From Bactericera cockerelli (lineage: Eukaryota; Arthropoda; Insecta; Hemiptera; Triozidae), in NCBI GenBank assembly GCA_024516035.1, contig CM044965.1, positions 892,683-956,682 on the forward strand: DNA of 64,000 bases, read 5' to 3'. The translations under genes were made by a program, and so were the position numbers. Positions 21,881 to 30,654 of this stretch are shown piece after piece. The number at the start of each line of letters is the position of its first letter. Position 1 is the first letter of the stretch. The notes under the pieces were generated by a model. It worked only from the letters and a program-made list of their open reading frames with translations. It searched no databases and was not told where the DNA came from.

Positions 21881-24800
21881 TCAGAAGTTGAGATCTGCGA
21901 AACGAACGGGTGCCCTCTTGTTCCGAGTTGATCTTCTGGGGTTTGGATTGTCATCATTCTGTTGGTCGTCATAAGGAATATCATTGTTTGGAATATCGTC
22001 ATTGGGAATATCATTGTTTGGAATATCGTCATTCGGAATATCATTGTTTAGAATATCATCATTTGATTGGTTTCCAGCAGGAGCCAGATATCGAGTCGAA
22101 ACCGTAGTTTCTCTCCCATCAGGTAGTCGAACATGAGCATACTCATTGTTGGCATCTAAAAGTTCAACCTCCTCGACCATAGAGTCATATTTGCTTCTTC
22201 GGTTTAAACTCTTCATTAGAACGGGTCCTGGTTTTGTCAGCCAAGTGGGCATTGAGCTTCCATTGAATGAACGACGCGGATGATTGAACATACGTTCATG
22301 GGGAGTTGCGTTGGTTGCTGTGCAAAGAAGAGATCGTATACAATGAAGTGAATCACCTAGCACTTCTTCCCAGTCTTCTGTCTTCGAGTTGCGTGATTTT
22401 AGAGCCAACATTATTGTCTTCCAGATGATGCCATTGTATCTTTCGCACTGTCCGTTGCCTTGAGGGTTGTAGGGTGTTGTGCGACTTGTAGCAACGCCTA
22501 GTGAAGTGAGGAACGTTTTTATTTCAGAGGACATGAATGCAGTCCCCCTATCAGAATGTATATAACTTGGGGTACCAAAAAGAGTGAATAAGTTTGTCAG
22601 ATTTGTGATAACAGTATTTGAAGATACATCAGGGCATGGAAAAGCAAAAGGAAATCTTGAATATTCGTCAATAACAGTTAGTATGTATCGATTCCTTGTC
22701 TTTGAAGGTAGAGGTCCTTTGAAATCAATGCTCAATCGTTCAAATGGAGCTGAAGACTTGATGAGCTGGCCTTCATGTTTGTGATAGCGTGGTTTCAGTT
22801 CCGCACAAACTCGACAGGAATTAGTCACTTGTCTAACTTCTTCCACAGAGAATGGTAAGTTCTTAGCTCGGATCCAGTGAGTCATCCTTGTTATACCGGG
22901 GTGGCATAGATTATTGTGCAAATAAGTCAAGTCAGGTCGAGAGTTGATAGCTGCACTTATGCGGGACAGCGCGTCTGCAGGAGCATTCTCACAACCAGGA
23001 CGATACACTATGTCGAAGTTGAAGCATGCCAGTTCAAGTCTCCATCTCATTATTTTCTCGTTCTTTATTTTGCTCTTGTGTTTTTGATTGAACATAAAAG
23101 ATACGGAGCGTTGGTCAGTGATTATCTTGAAAGGTCTTCCAATGAGGTAGTGACGCCAATTCTTTAGACTCTCAACAATTGCATATGCTTCCTTTTCAAT
23201 TGAAGCGTGTTGAAGTTCTGACTTGTTCAGAGTTCTCGAGAAGAAAGCGATAGGTCGTCCTTGTTGACTTAGCGTTGCAGCTATAGCAAAGTGAGACGCG
23301 TCCGTTTCAACAGAAAAAGGTACATTGTCTTGAATAGCAGCGGTTGACGCTTTCAGTATGTCACGCTTCAGATTTTCAAATGCGGATACTTCGTTATCTT
23401 GAAAAGGAAAGTTGTTCTGTAAAAGTGGCCGTACTTTCTCTGAGAAATTAGAGATCCACTTACTGTAGTAAGAGAACATGCCTAGAGCACGTTGAAGGGA
23501 AGCTTTGTCGGTTGGAATGGGTAATTCAACAAGTGGCTTCAGACGCTCGGGGTCAGGTTTTATAGTGTTATTGGATATAGTATAACCAAGTAAACTGACA
23601 GCAGTAATGGAAAACTTGCATTTTTCCATATTAAGTGTAAGATTGTACTTCTCGGTGGCTGATAGAAATTTCTTCAGATTCTCATCATGCTCCTTCTGAT
23701 CTCGTCCACAGATTGTGACATCATCAAGATAGGGATAGGTGCCTGTGAGTTTCTCATCTTCAACGATGCGGTCTATTGTTCTCTGGAAGCTTGCTACACC
23801 ATTAGTAACGCCAAAAGGAACTCTAAGAAAATGATAGAGTTTTCCTGAGGCTTCAAATGCTGTGAAGTGTTTTTCCGAGTCCATGATAGGTATCTGGTGA
23901 TACGCACTCTTGAGGTCAATCACACTGAACACTTGGTTTGTTGAGACTTTAGCAATGACATCTTCAATCCTCGGCAAAGGATACGCATCTAGATGTGTGA
24001 ACTTATTGATGGTTTGAGAATAGTCAATTACCATACGAGGTTTATGTCTTCCATCTCGTACAACGAATGCTTGAGCGCGCCAGGATGAGTTGCTTCGTTC
24101 AATGATTCCATCTTGTAGCATGCGTTCTACTTCGGTGTGGATAAATTGTTTGTCTTCGTCTGATTTTCTCCTGCTTTTTGTAACTATAGGATAGCAATCT
24201 TGTGAAAGGTTAGAGAATAGTGAGACAGGTTCAACGTTAGCAACAGCCAAGTTGCAAATTTTCAATGGTGGACGTGAACCGTGGAATTCTATCTCAAGTG
24301 AAGAGTGAGCTTGGAGCAAGTCATGTCCAAGTATGACGTCACAGCAGAGATTGGACATGATCAGCAAAGTAACATTCTGGTAGGTGTTGTTGAACACTTG
24401 TAATGTCACTTTACATTGTCCAGAAATGTCCGTGGACAAGGAAGAGTTAGCCATACTTATTTTACCAGAGTAAGGTAATGGTTTGATTTTACATCTGGAC
24501 ACTAGAGCTTGGCTTATAAAACTGAGTGTTGAACCAGTATCGACAAGAGCTTTGAGAGGTATATTGTTGACGGTGATATCAATAGTAGACTTTTGTAAAC
24601 TGTTGGGTGACGCCGCAGTAACAGGAGCAGTATAACATGTCAGAGCAGCAGAAGTCTTGTTGTGTCGCGGCTTATGTGCTGATTGAGTGACTTTGATTGA
24701 CTTTGACTGACAGACTTTCCCGTAATGTCCTGTCTTGGAACAAATAAAACATTGTGCCTCCTTGGCAGGACAAGACGACCGGGGATGCCACTGTTTACCA

Positions 24801-25420
24801 CAAAAGTAACAAGTCTTGGAAGTAAAGGCCACAGTATTGTCAGTGGATTCTAAATTTTGAGATGCAGTGACATTGGGCACACAACTAGTCTGGTAACTAG
24901 ACGATTGAAATTCAGCCAGCTCCATAGCTCGGGCTTGATTGAAAGTTTCGTCTAGAGTGAGAGTATTGCTCTCAAGGAGGCGCTGTCGAATGCGGTTGCT
25001 TGATAACCCGCTGATAAACGCATCACGAACATACTCTTGTGTGTAGGTATCAGCTGTGACGGCTTCAAAATTGCACTCCTTGCTCATTTGCTTCAACACT
25101 TGTAGGTACTGGTCGACAGTTTCACCAGAGTTCTGTAGACGCGTTGCTAAGCAATGTCGGGCATAGATGACATTCTTAGGTTTGACGTATAATGATTCGA
25201 GAGCGGCAAGGGCTGTAGCGAACGTAGATTTGTTGTCAATGAAGGCGTAGACGTTAGGTGCAAGAAAATTTGTCAGAAGAGTCAGCTTGTCTTCACTCGT
25301 CACGTCTTTGATTTTAGCGACAAAGTTCTGGAACGTTTTCTTCCAGTGCAACCATTGCTTGTCTGCTGATGTAGAAGTAGGCTCTACAGCAAAGCGTTCG
25401 GGTTGTAGGTACTTCTCCAT
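21881..25420 (-). CDS. gag-pol: Gag-Pol polyprotein of Ty3/gypsy retrotransposon
   Basis: The product is a polyprotein of 1,179 aa starting at the ATG MEKYLQ. The open frame extends 18 nt further upstream to a TTG at 25438, but the ATG is the sensible start. Domains in order: an N-terminal Gag region; two CCHC zinc knuckles near residues 201-236 (CYFCGKQWH and CFICSKTGH); an aspartic protease with DTGS near 293; reverse transcriptase with YLDD near 562; RNase H with TDAS near 705; integrase with an HHCC zinc-binding region near 834-870 and a DDE triad (SIDFKG near 899, HSDRG near 954, CERYNG near 991). All key residues are present and there is no stop or frameshift. Gag and Pol lie in one frame, unlike many gypsy elements. 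The C-terminus has no visible chromodomain and instead ends in an acidic NDIPNDDIPN-type repeat followed by a basic RRSTRNKR stretch. The product should form virus-like particles and copy and integrate the element. Confidence 0.95.
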   Translation of the reverse strand: MEKYLQPERFAVEPTSTSADKQWLHWKKTFQNFVAKIKDVTSEDKLTLLTNFLAPNVYAFIDNKSTFATALAALESLYVKPKNVIYARHCLATRLQNSGETVDQYLQVLKQMSKECNFEAVTADTYTQEYVRDAFISGLSSNRIRQRLLESNTLTLDETFNQARAMELAEFQSSSYQTSCVPNVTASQNLESTDNTVAFTSKTCYFCGKQWHPRSSCPAKEAQCFICSKTGHYGKVCQSKSIKVTQSAHKPRHNKTSAALTCYTAPVTAASPNSLQKSTIDITVNNIPLKALVDTGSTLSFISQALVSRCKIKPLPYSGKISMANSSLSTDISGQCKVTLQVFNNTYQNVTLLIMSNLCCDVILGHDLLQAHSSLEIEFHGSRPPLKICNLAVANVEPVSLFSNLSQDCYPIVTKSRRKSDEDKQFIHTEVERMLQDGIIERSNSSWRAQAFVVRDGRHKPRMVIDYSQTINKFTHLDAYPLPRIEDVIAKVSTNQVFSVIDLKSAYHQIPIMDSEKHFTAFEASGKLYHFLRVPFGVTNGVASFQRTIDRIVEDEKLTGTYPYLDDVTICGRDQKEHDENLKKFLSATEKYNLTLNMEKCKFSITAVSLLGYTISNNTIKPDPERLKPLVELPIPTDKASLQRALGMFSYYSKWISNFSEKVRPLLQNNFPFQDNEVSAFENLKRDILKASTAAIQDNVPFSVETDASHFAIAATLSQQGRPIAFFSRTLNKSELQHASIEKEAYAIVESLKNWRHYLIGRPFKIITDQRSVSFMFNQKHKSKIKNEKIMRWRLELACFNFDIVYRPGCENAPADALSRISAAINSRPDLTYLHNNLCHPGITRMTHWIRAKNLPFSVEEVRQVTNSCRVCAELKPRYHKHEGQLIKSSAPFERLSIDFKGPLPSKTRNRYILTVIDEYSRFPFAFPCPDVSSNTVITNLTNLFTLFGTPSYIHSDRGTAFMSSEIKTFLTSLGVATSRTTPYNPQGNGQCERYNGIIWKTIMLALKSRNSKTEDWEEVLGDSLHCIRSLLCTATNATPHERMFNHPRRSFNGSSMPTWLTKPGPVLMKSLNRRSKYDSMVEEVELLDANNEYAHVRLPDGRETTVSTRYLAPAGNQSNDDILNNDIPNDDIPNNDIPNDDIPNNDIPYDDQQNDDNPNPRRSTRNKRAPVRFADLNF

Positions 25421-25437
25421 GTTGAAAGAATACGACA

Positions 25438-25453
25438 ATTTTTGTACTTTAAA
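25438..25453 (-). promoter_or_regulatory. Putative self-priming primer-binding site
   Basis: Directly after the 5' LTR the sense strand reads ATTTAAAGTACAAAAAT. It lacks the TGG start of a tRNA-type primer-binding site. Nucleotides 2-17 are complementary to the predicted first 16 nt of the element's own RNA (ATTCTTGTACTTTAAA) at 15 of 16 positions, with an uninterrupted 12-bp block. This is the layout known for Tf1/sushi-type self-primed elements, where the cleaved RNA 5' end primes minus-strand synthesis. Confidence 0.6.
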
Positions 25454-25490
25454 TTGAAATGAAAAATAGATGTGAACGTTTGTACATTAT

Positions 25491-25496
25491 TTTATT
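25491..25496 (-). terminator. AATAAA polyadenylation signal in LTR R/U5
   Basis: The sense strand reads AATAAA 32 nt after the predicted +1. The copy in the 3' LTR is at 21723-21728. The copy in the 5' LTR must be bypassed to make full-length RNA; closeness to the cap is the usual reason for such bypass. Confidence 0.5.
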
Positions 25497-25524
25497 AGGA
25501 CTTGGGAAAAGTTTTAAAGTACAA

Positions 25525-25530
25525 GAATGA
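25525..25530 (-). promoter_or_regulatory. Predicted initiator (TCATTC) and transcription start in 5' LTR
   Basis: The sense strand reads TCATTC, a full match to the arthropod Inr consensus TCAKTY. The +1 A would be at 25528. The assignment is supported independently because pairing with the sequence next to the LTR begins exactly at this A. No TATA box is seen 25-35 nt upstream. Confidence 0.55.
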
Positions 25531-25870
25531 TGTGTAGCTGAAGAGTGTCAGTTGGAGAATGGGATCGTTGGACCAGTCTGCTCAGAGGAAGACTGGCCGA
25601 AGTAACACTGGTTCAAATTCTCCAATATTATCACAGTGATCGTACGAGAACTAGTGACTTAAACGCACCATCGACGTTGGCAGAAGATATCCCTTACAAG
25701 CAACTTACTGTAACCAATTTTTTCAATACATTTTTTTCGCTCTGGAGATTAAACACCTATTATAATAATAAGAATGTTTTTTCTTTGTGTTAATATGTCA
25801 CAATTTTAGTGGTTAGCACAGAATCATAGGACTTTAACACTTTAATATACAATATCTTGTACTATTTTTT

Positions 25871-25990
25871 TTGCCTATAATTCCGCCACTGGTCGCTGTT
25901 TCACATCAAAGCAGATACTCATTTTTCCTCACGAGGTATGAGTGGACTCCGAAAATTGTTGGAGAGAGCAGCGTCAACTTTATGCTTGAG
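25871..25990 (-). mobile_element. SINE family F, body fragment
   Basis: The body words CCACTCATACCTCGTGAGGA and GACCAGTGGCGGAAT are present on the minus strand; there is no head. Confidence 0.6.
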
Positions 25991-26496
25991 CGGGATAAGA
26001 CGCAGTAAGAGAGGTTTATTTATATTTAGTGGTCAAAGGGTTAATCCTAATGGAACTTACAATGGGAGTGATATATTGGGTTTTGAATGAGATATTCCAT
26101 AAGCAGCATTAAGTACTTTTTGAAGCAAGGAATGGATGTTTAATATAAATATGCTATCTTTATCTGGCTTGGTCTAATGTTTAAATGTTCTGAGGAGTCC
26201 AGGCAGATAAGACAAACCAATAAATAGTTGCTTCTAGTGGCGTCTCTTTGCTTACTCCGCACAAGAGGACTTTTCATTTGAAAACAATTTCCCTTTTTTA
26301 TTTTAAAAAAAATGCAACATCCTACAATACAAGAATTAGTTGAGTGTTCTGGTAAAAGAAGGGCTGCTGCATTCCTGAGTCAAAGAATTTCCTCGCCATT
26401 CAGCAGTAATGGTCACTGTACCAAGATCCTCAAAGATGAATGAAATATTTTATGTTTTGTAATAATAAATACAAGATTTTTACGTAAATTGAAACA

Positions 26497-26663
26497 TTCA
26501 TAGGGTAGTTATATTTTGACAATACATAAAACACTTCTCCAAGGACATCTTCCCAAGGCAGTGTGCTCAGCACTGAGGCAACTTTACCTCTCTGAACAGC
26601 GAAACTAAGTCTTTGCCTGATATATTCCCCGGCGCGTCTGTCCTTCGTCTCAAAGAAATACAT
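26497..26663 (-). pseudogene. Coding-like fragment, origin unknown
   Basis: On the minus strand the open frame starts MYFFETKDRRAGEYIRQRL and continues SFAVQRGKVASVLSTLPWED, then becomes low-complexity, AT-rich sequence (ILYLLLQNIKYF). The first 50 residues have balanced composition and read like a piece of a real protein, possibly a transposon product; the rest does not. I cannot name the family. No splice sites or partner fragments are evident. Confidence 0.3.
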
Positions 26664-26714
26664 TTAAAAATACTAGCACATTACCAGTAAAAAATCGAAA
26701 TACCAGTAAAAAAC

Positions 26715-26756
26715 AATACTTCCGATTTCTAATATTAGAAATTTATCGGAAGTATA
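26715..26756. repeat. 42-bp near-palindrome, copy 2
   Basis: The reverse complement of 19761-19802 with one or two differences (GATAAATTTC). Confidence 0.7.
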
Positions 26757-26799
26757 AGAGGAAGAAAAAAAGTAATCAATATCAACACTGCTCACCGAT

Positions 26800-27078
26800 G
26801 TACCATTGTCGTACGGAAAGGCTCGCATTCGAACCCCAGAACTGGAAAAAGTTGTATTTCAAACACAACTTTTTTATAAAATTACAGTTTTTTTTTTGTT
26901 AGGGACACTTCCCCGTGCGCTCGTGTTGACCCAGCACCTAAATGGAAAGTACTGTGTCACTTCTCGCCCATCAGAGGGAGGCATCGAGGCATACTATGAG
27001 ATGGGTATGCTACAGACTACAAGCGTATTCAGTATTAGCTGTTGTTTCATGGTGACCATAAAATGTAAAAGGTATTGA
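26800..27078 (+). mobile_element. SINE family B
   Basis: A degenerate head with box B-like GCATTCGAACCCC (from about 26822), then the body (CGCTCGTGTTGACCCAGC, CTTCTCGCCCATCAGAGG) and 3' end GTTTCATGGTGACC. Confidence 0.65.
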
Positions 27079-27167
27079 AGCACTATAGGTAGTTAAACAG
27101 AAACTATATTGAACATCAAAATAATCATCATATCCAATAAAATCCCTTTAATCTATAAGTTAAGTTA

Positions 27168-27312
27168 GCTATCATATTTGTTTTAATCACTTTCGTGATA
27201 TCACAACTACTCAATCTCGCTGTTCTAAATCTACGCTGAAACCGGGACTTGAACTACCGACCTCCAGGTTTCAAGTTCGCCGCCTTATTGATCAAGATAC
27301 TGAGGTCGGTCA
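27168..27312 (-). mobile_element. SINE family C
   Basis: Minus-strand head GACCTCAGTATCTTGATC, box B AGTTCAAGTCCC and the GTTGTGATATCACGAAAGTG body. Confidence 0.7.
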
Positions 27313-27526
27313 ATTAATCTATTACTTATCATGTCCAATGGTCTCGACTATCTTGTTAAGGAGTCAGTTAGCAGTAATCTCGCCGCGTTAGACTCAATTG
27401 ACTGAAATTACATCCTGAATCCTGAGCCTTAAGGATCCCGGGTGACGCAGGACAAGTCATTAAACAATCTATTCCTAATCACTCTTCTTCAGCGCTTCAA
27501 TTAGAGTCCTGATTTCGCCTTCAATC

Positions 27527-27733
27527 TGTCTCGGTAGCTCAGTGGTAAAGGCGGCACTCTGAGGATTCAGAGATACCAGAGGTCACGAGTTCGAAACCCA
27601 GCCGGCACAAGACAAGTTATCCTCCCATTTGGCATTTTGACCACATAATAATACGTCTTGGGTTTACTGCTGGAATAATGGGACTTAATAGTCCTAATCG
27701 GGCAGTATAAATAAGGCGATATTATTATTAAAT
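27527..27733 (+). mobile_element. SINE family A, complete
   Basis: Head TGTCTCGGTAGCTCAGTGG, box B GAGTTCGAAACCC, body GACAAGTTATCCTCCCATTT, tail CTGCTGGAATAATGGGACTT, ending in an ATT microsatellite. Reference copy for the family. Confidence 0.8.
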
Positions 27734-27787
27734 CTGAGACCCTAGTACTGGATAACTGAAAATATTGTCGATCCTCTTCAAAGCTGA

Positions 27788-27829
27788 CAACAAAAGGATC
27801 CTAGAGACCACCAAGTGATCCTTTTGTTG
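27788..27829. repeat. Hairpin with 13-bp stem
   Basis: CAACAAAAGGATC and GATCCTTTTGTTG flank a 16-nt loop. Confidence 0.7.
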
Positions 27830-28099
27830 AGCTGTTGGACCTAACGAGTTTGTAGACACTTTGTCTGCGGGATTTTGAACCACGGGGCACAGACTCAAAT
27901 ACTCAGCCAACAGTCACAGACTTTTACAATGTGTGTTAACTACTCAGTTCTAAGGTAGGGAATATCACTACAGTATACTACACATACTAATACTTTTATT
28001 ATAGTAATGCCAGGTTCAAACTTCAAGCATATGAACTTTATTTTGACATTGCTATTAAATTTCCAGGATAACGAGATATGATCTCTTCTTATAATCAAT

Positions 28100-28925
28100 A
28101 AGAGAGAGAGAGAAACGACGAGTCATATTCCTGTTTGCAACTATGAGATAGAGAGAGACGAAGACAAAGTAATAAAGCAAAAGTTCCGAGGTGAGATTAT
28201 GTATTGATTTATGATCTATTGTGTTTGGTCTAAACATTGTTATGATTATTATTATTATTATTATAAATATATGCTGATTCGGGGTAAGAGGTAGAGAGTA
28301 TAGATAAATAGTTATTAATAATATTGATGGCAAAAAAAGATAAATCTTAGTTCTGAAAGCTGTGTTGAAATAGTTCAAACATTTCAGAGTTTCAAGCATA
28401 TGACGTTATTACTATGACTTCTCACATGTAATTGGTTTTCCCATAGTATCGGTTCAGAAAAGGTTCATTCGGTTTAGAAAAGGTTCATTACGTGATTGAC
28501 TAGCTCAACGCCCGCACTTCGCCTCTTCGCAGCTTTTTTCCCAGTGACTTGTGACTCAATTCAATTTATTGGGCTGTTTTAAACATTAAACACAATATCC
28601 CTATGAGTAAGGCCTCTGAATGTTACAGACCTCTCTTTAAATAAATATTCATTAAAAAAAAACATACAATATACAAACCTATCCATCTTAAAGATAAATT
28701 ATTGGAACTTAAACTGATTATAATAATAAAAGTATAAAAAGGTTATTCAAAAGAGTTTTAAGACTAGAATAAAAGTTGTAAAGATGTAATAAATAATAGG
28801 TAGGTATTGAGAATTTTATAAATATTGAGAATTTTAAGAATGCCTTGGAAATTTAGAAAAATCCTTTTTTTAAGATTCAATCTTAAGCTTTTTCTTGGTG
28901 TCTCCTACGCTCAGTAAATAAGGGC
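28100..28925. other. No gene seen
   Basis: AT-rich with ATT and GA microsatellite scraps and a doubled AGAAAAGGTTCATT at 28457-28490. Confidence 0.5.
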
Positions 28926-29083
28926 CGAATTATGAAACAGGATTAGATTTAATCTAAGTGGACACTATCAGCTGACTATAGTGTCTATAGTGCTCTGTGA
29001 TTGGTTGAGGTTCCCACTAGAGGGCGTGTTACGGGATAGTATTCACTTAGAACAAATCTAATCCTGTTTCATAATTTGACCCT
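28926..29083. mobile_element. MITE H, complete copy
   Basis: Inverted ends GAATTATGAAACAGGATTAG and TAATCCTGTTTCATAATT of about 28 bp, with the interior word GTGATTGGTTGAGGTTCCCA. About 158 bp. No clear target duplication; non-coding. Confidence 0.75.
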
Positions 29084-30139
29084 CAGTGTTATTGCGATTA
29101 TAATGTGTTTGTGAACAGGCGGAATCTATTCATTTAGTATTATTTCTCTATTGAATTTCTGGCCCAGCCCAGGCTTGATGAGGCAAATCTGTGCATGTGC
29201 TGTGCTATGCTTGTTCTGTGCTGTGCTGTGCTACACAACAAAATAGTAATGGTACTTCATCACCATTTTGTTGTTTTAGAAAAGTTCAATTTTAAAGATT
29301 TCGAATTTTATTCAAACCTTATAAAAAAAACACCTGTATTAAACTCCCACTTTTCTCCAGTAGGTCCCTTTGACTTTTACTCAAACGTAATACAACACCT
29401 GTAATCAACTTTTTTCGAGTACCATCCAACTCCATAACTGCCAGGTGCTATAAGGTTCCTTTATGCTATTGTTCTTTTTAACAAGGTCTACATAATTAAA
29501 TTAAATTAAACTTTGAATTAAAGGTAGAAAAATTACAAAATAAGTATTCCTATGATAACAATAATTTTAATATTTCAACTAGCGCGCATTCACACTTCTA
29601 AAGGACAATGGTTGGTTCATTAATATGATTGAATATTACTATCGTTCATTATCATCAGAAATAATAATATCGTTTATCTTTAACCAATCAGAAATTGTTG
29701 GTCGTAGATTAATGACAAAGATAATGTCAAATTACTAGCGTACAGTAAAACCAAAGGTGTTGCTATTGTTAAGCTGTCTCGAGCTTGCAATACAGGATGG
29801 TCTTGGCATAGTGATAAATTACATGAAAATATAATAAATCTATCGGCATGCCCAGATAGTTCTGAGTTTCTGAAATTAGATACATAACATGAATGTAACA
29901 ATTAAGTATTTACTTTTACAATAAATTTGCTACTGGCTATAACGATTAGTTAAGAAGTGCAGTCATGATCATACAATAAAACTTTTTGTTGCCTCTTTTT
30001 TACCAAGTTCCACAAAACAGAATGATTTCATTTTTTTTTTTTTTTTACATCGCTCTTGACAACACTTAAATGCAACATGCTCTTAACAACATTGAAAGGG
30101 TTGGGTGGAAGAGTAGGCAATAAATCAGAAACGTTCAGA

Positions 30140-30315
30140 ATAGTTAAGAAGTAACTCTTACAATAACTTTGCCACTGATCAGAACCAGATAAGAAGTTAC
30201 TTCCACAAACACTTCGCCACTGATAATACTAAGATAAGAAGGTAGGTACTCGTACATTAAGTCCGCCACTGATGAGAATGAGTAGTTAAGAAGTTACTCT
30301 CACAATAAGATCTCG
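30140..30315 (+). repeat. Degenerate tandem repeat, about 58 bp
   Basis: The motif TTTGCCACTGATCAGAA/AAGAAGTTACT recurs about three times, with a further copy at 29900-29960. Confidence 0.5.
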
Positions 30316-30506
30316 TTAGTAGAAATGAAACAATGAGGGACTTAAGGCCCCGCCCTGCAGTCTGATTACCATGTAAGCCTTTCATTTATGAGTTGCCATC
30401 AGAGTGTTGCGGAACAGGCAGGAGTTATGATGAAGCTGACAGCAATACACTGACTGAGTACAAGGGGGTGAATCACGGGTTTTGCCTGTTAGGTCCAGGG
30501 CAAGGA

Positions 30507-30653
30507 AAGTTATCATATTTGTTTTAAACACTTTCGTGATATCACAACTACTCAAACTCGCTTTACTAAATCTACGCTGAATCCGGAACTTGAACCACCG
30601 ACCTCCAGGTTACAAGTCCGCCGTCTTATCGATCAATCTACTGAGGTCGGTCA
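30507..30653 (-). mobile_element. SINE family C
   Basis: Minus-strand head GACCTCAGTAGATTGATCG, box B GGTTCAAGTTCC and the standard body. Confidence 0.7.
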
Positions 30654-30654
30654 G

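Larger units (their letters stand above)
21687..25635 (-). mobile_element. Complete Ty3/gypsy LTR retrotransposon, compact, single gag-pol ORF
   Basis: The element is 3,949 bp and lies on the minus strand. It is bounded by two 181-bp LTRs that read as identical, each TG...CA in element orientation. The flanking target-site duplication is GTGAT (21682-21686 and 25636-25640). One ORF fills nearly all the internal space, from 34 nt after the 5' LTR to 13 nt before the 3' LTR. No env-like ORF follows pol. Identical LTRs, an intact ORF, intact catalytic motifs and a perfect TSD all indicate a recent and possibly still mobile insertion. It interrupts a 5S-derived SINE. Domain order protease, RT, RNase H, integrase places it in Ty3/gypsy; the exact clade is not assigned here. 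Confidence 0.95.
25455..25635 (-). repeat. 5' LTR of the gypsy element
   Basis: This is the right-hand LTR, 181 bp, and the promoter LTR for the minus-strand element. In sense orientation it begins TGTGATAATA and ends TTTTTCATTTCA. It matches the left LTR base for base on reading. It carries an Inr-like TCATTC and an AATAAA signal, so U3 is about 107 bp and R plus U5 together are short. Confidence 0.95.
21498..25683 (-). mobile_element. 5S rRNA-derived SINE (family D) interrupted by the gypsy element
   Basis: The SINE parts are 21498-21686 and 25641-25683. Joined across the GTGAT duplication they give a continuous copy. In sense it starts GCCAACGTCGATGG, close to the 5' end of 5S rRNA, then has ATCACCGAAGTTAA as in 5S, a central CCCAGGCTGGGTGAGG body and an A-rich tail (T-run at 21498). 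It has its own 12-bp target duplication, AAGGTATCCCTT (21486-21497) and AAGATATCCCTT (25684-25695), one mismatch. It therefore retroposed into family B before the gypsy insertion. Confidence 0.85.
21325..25737 (-). mobile_element. tRNA-derived SINE family B, host of the nested insertions
   Basis: The parts are 21325-21497 and 25684 to about 25737, recognised from the body shared with the fuller copy at 45102-45385. The body includes a TCATGGCTAC-like end, the GCCCATCAGAG block and AAGGGATACC. The tRNA head is not present at the right end. Confidence 0.7.

Noticed and set aside
21687..25635. Endogenous retrovirus or errantivirus
   Set aside because: Pol is followed within 13 nt by the 3' LTR, leaving no room for an envelope gene.
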